Program-made: the position numbers and the translations under genes
The notes under the pieces: model-generated
Told to the model about the DNA's origin: nothing
What the model saw: the letters and a program-made list of their open reading frames with translations, nothing else
Database searches by the model: none
In this document: positions 1 through 5,294 of the stretch, piece after piece
How positions within the stretch are numbered: position 1 is the stretch's first letter
How the letters are laid out: every line of letters begins with the position of its first letter
Source: an uncultured Bacilli bacterium
GTDB lineage: Bacteria > Bacillota_I > Bacilli_A > RF39 > UBA660
Length of the DNA: 5,502 nucleotides
NCBI GenBank assembly: GCA_947624855.1
Contig: CANQMC010000081.1
Location: 1 to 5,502 of the forward strand
Reading direction: 5' to 3'

Positions 1-519
1 AGTTGGTTATCACCTGAATTTAAATTATATTTAATAACGGAATTTGAAAGATTAAAAACAAATGAAGCATATCAATATAAAGTTGAGTGGAGTGCGACTA
101 GACTTTTATCAAAAGTTAATTATATTATTCAAACAGATGTAATTAAAAAATGTATAGTTCCAACTTTAACTGAAAAACAGAAACAATTTGTGTATGCAGA
201 AGAAGCTGATGTATTAAACGTTGCGTTATTTGGAATGACTGCAAAAGAATGGCGAGAAAACAATCCAAAACTTGCAGAAAATGGAAATATAAGAGATTAT
301 ACTGATCTACTTCATTTAGTAATATTAAATAATTTACAAAACACAAATGCAGAATTAATTGAGGAAAAAGTCTCTCAAAGAGAAAGACTTATTAGATTAA
401 ATAATTCAGCAAGAAGACAAATGGAAGCATTAAAAGATAATAAAAGTCTTAAAGATTTAGAATTGTTACAAAAACAAGTTAATGAGAATAAGTTGATTGA
501 TAATAAAAAAATTATATAA
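1..519 (+). CDS. KilA-N domain-containing protein, C-terminal part (5' end outside window)
   Basis: The reading frame is open from base 1 to the TAA at 517-519, giving 172 visible residues, so the gene begins upstream of the window. The visible start (SWLSPEFKLYLITEFERLK) resembles the end of a KilA-N DNA-binding domain. The block VYAEEADVLNVALFGMTAKE (from about residue 64) and the following EWRENNPKL...GNIRDY stretch resemble the conserved C-terminal region of bacterial KilA-N proteins. The tail (about residues 125-172) is charged, helical-looking and probably coiled-coil (REDL/K/E-rich with spaced Leu). KilA-N domains are known from phages and other mobile DNA and are presumed to bind DNA; the cellular role of chromosomal copies is not established. 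An internal GTG at 190 is in frame but has no ribosome binding site and lies inside conserved sequence, so it is not the start. The family call is from recognition of the conserved strings, without a search. Confidence 0.8.
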   Translation, partial: SWLSPEFKLYLITEFERLKTNEAYQYKVEWSATRLLSKVNYIIQTDVIKKCIVPTLTEKQKQFVYAEEADVLNVALFGMTAKEWRENNPKLAENGNIRDYTDLLHLVILNNLQNTNAELIEEKVSQRERLIRLNNSARRQMEALKDNKSLKDLELLQKQVNENKLIDNKKII

Positions 520-545
520 TTAAGTTGGTAAACAAATGTTGAAAA

Positions 546-564
546 TTTTCTCATCTTTTCTCAT
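546..564. repeat. Short tandem direct repeat TTTTCTCAT x2
   Basis: TTTTCTCAT occurs at 546-554 and again at 556-564, a 10-base period, about one helical turn. It lies in the 213-base gap between the KilA-N gene and the acetyltransferase gene, 27 bases after the KilA-N stop. It could be a protein-binding site or chance in AT-rich DNA. I see no clear terminator and no convincing -35/-10 pair elsewhere in this gap; TATAAA at 710-715 is a weak -10 candidate just ahead of the acetyltransferase. Confidence 0.3.
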
Positions 565-716
565 TTAAGAAATAATGATAATGCTATAAATACAAGAAAT
601 ATAAGAATTGCTGTGGTAAATTAAGGGTTTTTTCAGTTTTATAAAAAGTTTTGATGTTAGCTAAAATTGGTTTTGTTTGCATAAATTAAAAAATAATAGT
701 TAAAACACTTATAAAT

Positions 717-724
717 AAAGGAAG
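717..724 (+). promoter_or_regulatory. Ribosome binding site fixing the acetyltransferase start
   Basis: AAAGGAAG lies eight bases ahead of the ATG at 733. An in-frame GTG at 724 would overlap this Shine-Dalgarno sequence and has none of its own, so translation most likely begins at 733. Confidence 0.7.
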
Positions 725-732
725 TGATTTTT

Positions 733-1257
733 ATGAGCGATATAAATATTAGATTATTGAAAGATACTGATGTAGATTACAAATTGTTAGAAAAATGGTA
801 TCAAGAAGAAGAAATATATTCTAGTTTTGAACAGAGAAAATTAAATTATAAAGAAATAAAAGAAAAATATTATCCTAGAACTTTAAAGACAGCAAAAGTT
901 CCAGTTTATATGATTGAATATAAAAAAAAACCTGTTGGTATTATTCAGTATAAATTAGTAGATGATGAAGATAAAGAATTGTATAATTTAAAAGGTAATA
1001 ATATTTATGAAATTGATATATTTATTGGGGAATTAAGCGAACATAATAAAGGAATTGGTAGTTCAGCAATAAATAAATTATCTGAATTTTTATATAAAAA
1101 AAAGAATGCTGAATTATTGGTAATATGTCCTTTGAAAAATAATAAAAAAGCTATAAATTGCTATAAAAAATGCGGTTTTTACTTAAAAGATTATTTTGAT
1201 ACACAAGATACAGTAGGAATATTTCAAACATATGCTTTGATGATTAAAGAAAAATAA
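733..1257 (+). CDS. GNAT family N-acetyltransferase, aminoglycoside 6'-N-acetyltransferase-like
   Basis: This 174-residue protein is about the length of single-domain GNAT enzymes, which transfer the acetyl group of acetyl-CoA to an amine. Visible parts in order are an N-terminal IRLLKDTD strand, a central VPVYMIEYKKKPVGIIQY beta hairpin (about residues 56-73), YEIDIFIGE (about 92-100), and an acetyl-CoA loop HNKGIGS (104-110) close to the family pattern R/Q-x-x-G-x-G/A but with His in the first place. NNKKAINCYKKCGF (136-149) follows, the usual 'N..A...Y.K.GF' motif. The D-x-FIGE....G.G plus N..AI.CY.K.GF layout resembles AAC(6') enzymes, so an aminoglycoside is a possible substrate, but GNAT substrates cannot be read reliably from sequence. 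No signal peptide or membrane segment is seen, so it should be cytosolic. It appears to be a single-gene unit, with gaps of 213 and 197 bases on either side. Confidence 0.8.
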   Translation: MSDINIRLLKDTDVDYKLLEKWYQEEEIYSSFEQRKLNYKEIKEKYYPRTLKTAKVPVYMIEYKKKPVGIIQYKLVDDEDKELYNLKGNNIYEIDIFIGELSEHNKGIGSSAINKLSEFLYKKKNAELLVICPLKNNKKAINCYKKCGFYLKDYFDTQDTVGIFQTYALMIKEK

Positions 1258-1332
1258 TGTTTCTTTGTAAAATTGATATAATTTATGCACATTAAGAATT
1301 TAAATATGTTATTTGGAATGGAATATTTAAAT

Positions 1333-1361
1333 AATAATATGAAGTGTTACTTCATATTATT
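1333..1361. other. Perfect 13-bp inverted repeat (hairpin) between acetyltransferase and DUF1015 genes
   Basis: AATAATATGAAGT (1333-1345) pairs perfectly with ACTTCATATTATT (1349-1361) around a three-base GTT loop. No T-run follows on either strand, so it is not a canonical intrinsic terminator, although it is the best candidate for the 3' end of the acetyltransferase transcript. It sits 36 bases upstream of the GGGGTTAAC promoter element of the DUF1015 gene. A weaker hairpin with the same ACTTCAT arm (2757-2776) stands upstream of the prfB promoter. Confidence 0.6.
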
Positions 1362-1397
1362 GATATAAAGTTAATTAAATAATATTTTTTTAATTTA

Positions 1398-1430
1398 GGG
1401 GTTAACATTTTAAAAAAAATATATTAAGAT
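1398..1430 (+). promoter_or_regulatory. Promoter of the DUF1015 gene (GGGGTTAAC-type module)
   Basis: TTAACA at 1402-1407 is five of six to the sigma-A -35 hexamer. It is followed by 17 bases and TAAGAT at 1425-1430 (four of six to TATAAT). T-rich sequence just upstream could act as an UP element. The predicted start near 1437 leaves a leader of about 18 bases carrying GGAGGG at 1444-1449. Almost the same module precedes prfB. Promoter activity is inferred from the hexamers and the recurrence. Confidence 0.6.
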
Positions 1431-1454
1431 TATATTAAGTGAAGGAGGGTAATA

Positions 1455-2708
1455 ATGATACCATTTAAAAGAGCGAATATTTTAATTCCAAAGAATATTG
1501 ATATGACAAAGTGGAGTGTTGTTGCATGTGATCAATATACAAGTGAACCAGATTATTGGGAGAAAGTAGAAAGAATTGTAGGTGATAGCCCATCGACTCT
1601 AAGAATTACTTTGCCAGAAATTTTTTTAGAAGAAAATGACATTGATGAAAGAATAAAAAAAATTAATAAAACTATGGAAGAATATATTAATGAGGATATT
1701 TTTCTTGAATTAGAAGATTCAATGATATATTTAGAGAGAACTCAAAGTGATGGAAGAGTTAGAGAAGGAATAATAGGAATGGTTGATTTAGAAGATTATT
1801 CTTATGTAAAGGGCTCACAAACTCTTATTAGAGCAACAGAAAAGACTGTTATTGAAAGAATTCCACCAAGACTTAAAGTAAGAGAAAATGCTTTATTAGA
1901 ATTACCACATATTATGATTTTAATTGATGATGATAAAAAAGAAATAATTGAAAGTTTAAAAAATGAAGTAAATGATAATGAAATTGTTTATGATTTTGAT
2001 TTAATGGAAAATGGAGGCCATATTAAAGGTTATAAATTAAATGATGAAAGTATCGATAAAGTTATTAATGGATTAGAAAAATTAGCAGATAAAGATACTT
2101 TTGAGGCTAAATATAATGTTAAAGATAAAGGTGTGTTATTATTTGCTATGGGTGATGGTAATCATTCTCTTGCTACAGCTAAAGCCAATTATGAAAATTT
2201 GAAAAAAGAAATAGGAGATGAAGCTTTAAATAGCAATGCTCGTTATGCTTTAGTAGAACTTGTTAATCTCCATAGTGAAGCTTTAGAATTTGAAGCAATT
2301 CATAGAGTTGTTTTTGATACAGATGTAAATGATTTGTTAGAAGAATTATATAAATATTATGATATTAATGATACAGGTTCTGGTCAAGAATTTGAAATTG
2401 TTACAAAAGATATAAATAAAAAATTATATATTAGTAATCCTAAATCTAATATTGTTGTAGGTTCTATCCAAATGTTTTTAGATGATTATTTAAGTACTCA
2501 TAAAGGTAAAATAGATTATATACATGGTGATGAAGTAACTAGAAAAATGGGTTTAGAAGAAAATAATGTAGCTATATTATTTGAAGCAATGTCTAAAAGT
2601 GATTTATTTAAAACAGTAATATTAGATGGAGCACTTCCAAGAAAAACTTTTTCAATGGGACATAGTTATGATAAAAGATATTATTTAGAAGCAAGAAAAA
2701 TAAAATAG
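1455..2708 (+). CDS. DUF1015 family protein
   Basis: A complete 417-residue protein, the usual length for the DUF1015 (COG4198) family. Family hallmarks seen are VACDQYTSEPDYW (about residues 23-35), RATEKTVIERIPPR (126-139), the glycine/histidine motif MGDGNHSLATAK (232-243), an HRV at 283-285, and a C-terminal PRKTFSMGHSYDKRYY stretch. The GDGNHSLA block looks like a catalytic or ligand site, but the biochemical role of the family is unknown. Homologues are often found beside serine-biosynthesis genes (serA/serC) in Firmicutes and Bacteroidetes, from memory; neither gene is in this window. No signal peptide or membrane helices are present, so it is probably cytosolic. The ATG at 1455 follows GAAGGAGGG at 1441-1449 with good spacing. 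The gene has its own promoter-like module and a short terminator, so it is likely monocistronic. Confidence 0.9.
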   Translation: MIPFKRANILIPKNIDMTKWSVVACDQYTSEPDYWEKVERIVGDSPSTLRITLPEIFLEENDIDERIKKINKTMEEYINEDIFLELEDSMIYLERTQSDGRVREGIIGMVDLEDYSYVKGSQTLIRATEKTVIERIPPRLKVRENALLELPHIMILIDDDKKEIIESLKNEVNDNEIVYDFDLMENGGHIKGYKLNDESIDKVINGLEKLADKDTFEAKYNVKDKGVLLFAMGDGNHSLATAKANYENLKKEIGDEALNSNARYALVELVNLHSEALEFEAIHRVVFDTDVNDLLEELYKYYDINDTGSGQEFEIVTKDINKKLYISNPKSNIVVGSIQMFLDDYLSTHKGKIDYIHGDEVTRKMGLEENNVAILFEAMSKSDLFKTVILDGALPRKTFSMGHSYDKRYYLEARKIK

Positions 2709-2726
2709 GTTTTAAAGCCTTTTTTT
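2707..2726 (+). terminator. Short intrinsic terminator overlapping the DUF1015 stop codon
   Basis: AGGTT (2707-2711) pairs with AGCCT (2716-2720), including one G-T wobble, around a TTAA loop. A run of seven T follows (2720-2726). The stem begins inside the TAG stop codon (2706-2708). The five-base-pair stem is short, so termination may be partial. Confidence 0.5.
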
Positions 2727-2811
2727 ATTAAGAATATTTATTATTAATATATAAATTATGTAAAGTTATACTTCATGTTTTATATTTAATTAATTATCTT
2801 TTTTAAATTTT

Positions 2812-2844
2812 GGGGTTAACTTTTTAGAAGAAATATATTAAGAT
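2812..2844 (+). promoter_or_regulatory. Promoter of prfB (GGGGTTAAC-type module)
   Basis: GGGGTTAAC (2812-2820) contains the -35 candidate TTAACT (2816-2821), followed by 17 bases and TAAGAT (2839-2844). The offset from GGGGTTAAC to ATATATTAAGAT is 21 bases, exactly as upstream of the DUF1015 gene. The predicted start lies near 2851, and AAAGGAGA at 2867-2874 is the prfB ribosome binding site. Confidence 0.6.
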
Positions 2845-2881
2845 AATAGTAGTTATGTTCTATTTTAAAGGAGAGATATCT

Positions 2882-3950
2882 ATGGAAATTAAAGAAAAAA
2901 AAGAATTATTAGATAATTTAAGTTTAAGAGTAAAAGAAATTGGGAGGTCACTTTGACGTTGTTAATTTAAGAAAAGAAAAAGAAAAATTAGAAATTATAA
3001 CCCATAAAGAAGATTTTTGGGAAGAAGTTTCTTATGCTAATAAGACTTATCAACAATTAAAAAATATTAATAAAATATTAAAAAAATATGATGATTTATT
3101 AAGTAATATTGATTTATTAAAAGAATTATTAGATATTGAAGATGTAAATGATTTAGAAATTGATAAAATAATTAAAGATGTTCAAGATTTAGAATTTAAT
3201 ACTTTACTTAATAAAGAATATGATAAAGATAATTGTTATTTAGAAATTCATCCTGGGGCTGGTGGTACAGAATCTTGTGATTGGGCTAATATGTTACTTA
3301 GAATGTATGAAAGATTCTTAGATAAAAATAATTTTAAATATAAAATAATTGATAAACAAGATGGAGAAGAAGCGGGAATTAAAAGTGTAACTTTATATAT
3401 TGAAGGTGAATATGCTTATGGTTATTTAAAAAATGAACAAGGAGTTCATAGATTAGTTAGAATTTCTCCTTTTGATTCAAATAAAAGAAGACATACTTCA
3501 TTTGCCTCTGTGAGTGTTACACCTGAATTTAAAGAAGTAGAAGATGTAGAAATAAAAGAAGAAGATTTAAAAATAGATGTATATCATTCAAGTGGCGCCG
3601 GGGGACAATCAGTTAATACTGCTAATTCGGCAGTTAGAATTACTCATATTCCTTCTAAAATAGTAGTTACTTGTCAAATAGAAAGGAGTCAACTACGAAA
3701 TAAAGAGGTTGCTCTTAAAATGTTAAAAAATAAACTTTATCAACAAAAGGTTTTAGAACAAGAAAATAAAATTAAAGATATAAAAGGAGAAGTTACTAAC
3801 ATTGATTTTGGAAGTCAAATAAGAAGTTATGTATTGGAACCTTATAAATTAGTTAAAGATAATAGATCTAAATGGGAATCAACGGATCCTAATAAAATAC
3901 TTGATGGAGATTTAATGCCTTTAATTGAAAGTGTACTTAAAATAAATTAA
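2882..3950 (+). CDS. prfB: Peptide chain release factor 2 (RF2), expressed by programmed +1 frameshift
   Basis: RF2 recognises UAA and UGA in the ribosomal A site and triggers hydrolysis of peptidyl-tRNA. Translation starts at ATG 2882, eight bases after AAAGGAGA, and reads 24 codons to an in-frame TGA at 2954-2956. A +1 shift at CTT-T continues from GAC at 2955 to TAA at 3948-3950, giving 355 residues, slightly shorter than the roughly 365 of E. coli RF2. Domains in order: an N-terminal helical region (about 1-110), the EIHPGAGGTESCDWA block (GAGGTES at 125-131), the anticodon-like SPF tripeptide at 195-197 that reads UGA/UAA, and the catalytic GGQ at 240-242 within SSGAGGQSVNTANSAVRITH. SPF rather than PxT separates it from RF1. 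The shift makes expression autoregulatory: low RF2 slows termination at TGA and favours frameshifting. The HTH gene at 3964 lies 13 bases downstream and is probably co-transcribed. No secA, the classical neighbour, is visible upstream. Confidence 0.96.
2942..2957 (+). promoter_or_regulatory. prfB +1 programmed frameshift site
   Basis: An internal Shine-Dalgarno-like GGGAGG (2942-2947), a three-base spacer TCA, the slippery CTT codon (2951-2953), the TGA stop (2954-2956) and the following C (2957) reproduce the classical arrangement in which tRNA-Leu slips from CUU to UUU. The spacing matches the well-studied E. coli site. Confidence 0.95.
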
Positions 3951-3963
3951 TTGAGGTGAGTTT

Positions 3964-4239
3964 TTGGAAAATAATAATGGTATTAATGCTTTAGATATGT
4001 TTATTAACTATGGGCATTATGAATGTCATGTAGGTAGAGCTATGGATAAAGCTCATATATCAATTTCAAAAATGAGGAAACTTACAGGTTTAAATCATGA
4101 AATTGTAAAGAAGTATTATGAAGATAAAATAATAAGAATTGATAAAGATGTTTTAGCTAGAATATCTTATGTATTACTTCAAGTGGGAATAGATCCTAAT
4201 GATTTGGTGGAATATGTTCCTCCTATAAATAATTTATAG
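3964..4239 (+). CDS. Small Cro/C1-type helix-turn-helix protein
   Basis: A 91-residue protein with one helix-turn-helix of the XRE/HTH_26 type over about residues 27-85. MDKAHISISKMRKLTGLNHE forms the first helices, the KYYEDKIIRIDKDVLARISYV block follows, and GIDPNDLVEYVPP closes the domain. Residues 1-26 are an extension without a recognised motif. Proteins of this size and shape are usually DNA-binding repressors; the target is not evident. The start is a TTG at 3964, chosen because GAGGTGA at 3953-3959 lies ahead of it at near-ideal spacing; the next in-frame ATG, at 3997, has no such site. The gene follows prfB by 13 bases and no promoter is seen between them, so it likely belongs to the prfB transcript. 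It ends one base from the convergent XRE gene. Confidence 0.8.
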   Translation: MENNNGINALDMFINYGHYECHVGRAMDKAHISISKMRKLTGLNHEIVKKYYEDKIIRIDKDVLARISYVLLQVGIDPNDLVEYVPPINNL

Positions 4240-4259
4240 TCTAATTAAAGACTATTTTT
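4236..4259 (+). terminator. Hairpin terminator shared by convergent genes
   Basis: ATAGTCT (4236-4242) pairs perfectly with AGACTAT (4249-4255) around AATTAA, followed by TTTT and a further T-rich stretch on the plus strand. The stem contains the TAG stop of the plus-strand HTH gene (4237-4239) and the TAG stop of the minus-strand XRE gene (4243-4241). The T-run is good for the plus strand only; read from the minus strand the hairpin is followed by AAATTATTT, so termination there would be weaker. The stem is AT-rich with two G-C pairs. Confidence 0.5.
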
Positions 4260-4627
4260 CTTTTGCATTTGGGACAGGTAATTTTTAAATTTATTTCCCA
4301 TATATTTTCAATACATTTTGTTAATTTATATATTTCTATGGGTATTTCCGTGATATTTTTACAATATTCACATTTTATTTCATTGGGTTTTTCGGGAATT
4401 AAATAATTATCAGGTAATAATTCTTGCATGGTAGTATTTAATGCTTTAGCAACAGTATTTAAAGCACTAAGCGAAAAAGATTGAAATGTTCTACTTTCAA
4501 TGTTCGCTATAAAAGAGTCAGAATAATGGGTTAAATCAGCAAGTTTTTCTTGGGTTAAACCTAATTCTTTTCGTCTCTTTTTTATTTTTTTTCCAATTTC
4601 ATTATATAATTCTGTTTCGCTAAACAT
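4241..4627 (-). CDS. XRE family regulator with C-terminal zinc-ribbon-like domain (downstream paralogue)
   Basis: A 128-residue protein from ATG 4627. Residues 11-70 form an XRE helix-turn-helix: GLTQEKLADLTHYSDSFIAN contains the turn and recognition helix, and FSLSALNTVAKALNTTMQEL closes the domain. The tail has CEYC (Cys 86 and 89) and CPKC (Cys 118 and 121), 28 residues apart, a likely zinc ribbon. A plausible role is transcriptional repression; the ligand and targets are unknown. Over the HTH it matches the upstream paralogue (4701-5123) at 36 of 59 positions by my alignment, so the pair arose by duplication. Start choice is uncertain: GTGAT at 4636-4632 fits the anti-Shine-Dalgarno at good spacing for ATG 4627, whereas an in-frame GTG at 4636 has nothing ahead of it. 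The two paralogues are 73 bases apart and could be co-transcribed, but a candidate promoter also lies between them. Confidence 0.82.
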   Translation of the reverse strand: MFSETELYNEIGKKIKKRRKELGLTQEKLADLTHYSDSFIANIESRTFQSFSLSALNTVAKALNTTMQELLPDNYLIPEKPNEIKCEYCKNITEIPIEIYKLTKCIENIWEINLKITCPKCKRKIVFN

Positions 4628-4647
4628 ATTAATCACATGATAATATT

Positions 4648-4675
4648 AACATATTTAAAGCGCGAAATTTGTCGA
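4648..4675 (-). promoter_or_regulatory. Candidate promoter of the downstream XRE gene, with a Spo0A-box-like sequence
   Basis: On the minus strand TCGACA (4675-4670) is five of six to TTGACA. It is followed by 16 bases and TATGTT (4653-4648), four of six to TATAAT. The predicted start, near 4641, would leave a leader of only about 14 bases before ATG 4627. Read on the plus strand, the -35 overlaps TGTCGAA (4670-4676), identical to the core of the Spo0A binding box. Both readings are motif matches only. Confidence 0.3.
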
Positions 4676-4700
4676 ATTATGGAAAGAATTAAAAAAAATT

Positions 4701-5123
4701 TTATTTTTTGATTATTGGTTCTAATTTTCCATTACATTTGGGACAGGTAAAAGTTGGATATATATTTTTACTTTTACTAACAGCGAAAATAAATTCATAA
4801 ACATCTATAACTTCTATAGGCATAGTAAATGTGTATGAACATTTATTACATTTATAATCAACACTTTCCAAATTTGCACTTCCTAATCTACTATCGTGAC
4901 AAATTTCATTTAAACTAACACCTAAAGCAGAGGCAATGCGATATAAGGCTCCTAAAGAAAAAGATTGGTGGGTAGAACTTTCAATGTTTGCGATAAAGGA
5001 TGGCGAATAATTTACTAACTCGGCAAGTTTATCTTGAGTTAATCCTCTCATCTTACGGTATTTTTTAACATTTTTGCCAACAAATTCATATACGTAGTTT
5101 TCGTCGTTCCTTTTAAATCTCAT
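4701..5123 (-). CDS. XRE family regulator with C-terminal zinc-ribbon-like domain (upstream paralogue)
   Basis: A 140-residue protein. Residues 16-74 form a Cro/C1 helix-turn-helix: GLTQDKLAELVNYSPSFIAN gives the turn and recognition helix, FSLGALYRIASALGVSLNEI the closing helices. After a linker, CNKC (Cys 92 and 95) and CPKC (Cys 127 and 130) are separated by 31 residues and probably bind zinc; no catalytic motif or membrane segment is seen, so it should be a cytosolic DNA-binding protein. The ATG at 5123 follows AGGTGG (5136-5131) with seven bases between. It is divergent from the surface-protein gene, sharing a 171-base intergenic region with a direct repeat, the usual layout for a regulator that controls itself and its neighbour. 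Only a weak AT-only stem with a T-run follows the stop, so transcription may continue into the second paralogue. Confidence 0.85.
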   Translation of the reverse strand: MRFKRNDENYVYEFVGKNVKKYRKMRGLTQDKLAELVNYSPSFIANIESSTHQSFSLGALYRIASALGVSLNEICHDSRLGSANLESVDYKCNKCSYTFTMPIEVIDVYEFIFAVSKSKNIYPTFTCPKCNGKLEPIIKK

Positions 5124-5130
5124 GATACTA

Positions 5131-5154
5131 CCACCTAACTACGGAGTTATTATA
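5131..5154 (-). promoter_or_regulatory. -10 element and ribosome binding site of the upstream XRE gene
   Basis: A perfect TATAAT lies at 5154-5149 on the minus strand and the Shine-Dalgarno AGGTGG at 5136-5131. No good -35 is found at the right distance, so the promoter may need an activator. A second perfect TATAAT on the minus strand (5209-5204) sits between the two direct repeats and could be an alternative. Confidence 0.45.
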
Positions 5155-5182
5155 ATTCCTTCATAAAAAAAGTTATTAACAA

Positions 5183-5228
5183 AAATAGTAGAACTTTTTG
5201 AAAATTATACACAAATAGTAGACTTTTG
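5183..5228. repeat. Direct repeat, 30-base period, in the divergent promoter region (candidate operator)
   Basis: AAATAGTAGAACTTTTTG (5183-5200) recurs as AAATAGTAGACTTTTG (5213-5228); the second copy lacks one A and one T. The 30-base period is close to three helical turns, placing both copies on nearly the same face of the DNA. The second copy overlaps the candidate -35 of the surface-protein gene. Binding by the neighbouring XRE protein is inferred from position. Confidence 0.55.
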
Positions 5229-5247
5229 CTGATAATTGTGATATATT
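5219..5247 (+). promoter_or_regulatory. Candidate promoter of the surface-protein gene
   Basis: TAGACT (5219-5224, four of six to TTGACA), a 17-base spacer and TATATT (5242-5247, five of six to TATAAT) precede the gene. The -35 lies inside the second copy of the direct repeat, so a protein bound there would block RNA polymerase. Confidence 0.45.
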
Positions 5248-5294
5248 AGAAAAGAATAAAGGAGTAAATGTATAGAAAGGAGAATTTAAAAAAG

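Noticed and set aside
143..346. 67-residue open frame on the minus strand
   Set aside because: It lies wholly inside the KilA-N gene on the other strand, has no ribosome binding site and its hydrophobic, low-complexity product is typical of antisense reading of AT-rich coding DNA.
190..519. KilA-N gene starting at GTG 190
   Set aside because: The frame is open to base 1 and the upstream residues (WLSPEFKLYLITEFERLK) are conserved family sequence, so 190 is internal.
724..1257. Acetyltransferase starting at GTG 724
   Set aside because: GTG 724 overlaps the Shine-Dalgarno AAAGGAAG that serves ATG 733.
1246..1266. AAAGAAA/TTTCTTT inverted repeat at the acetyltransferase stop, considered as terminator
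   Set aside because: The stem has a single G-C pair, a seven-base loop and no T-run after it; likely chance in A/T-rich sequence.
2940..3950. prfB starting at TTG 2940
   Set aside because: The upstream ATG 2882 with a strong ribosome binding site and the classical CTT-TGA-C slippery site show the true gene starts in the other frame and shifts.
4236..5123. XRE pair as a phage repressor region or toxin-antitoxin system
   Set aside because: No integrase, phage gene, att-like repeat or toxin-like partner is visible; two paralogous regulators alone do not support either call.
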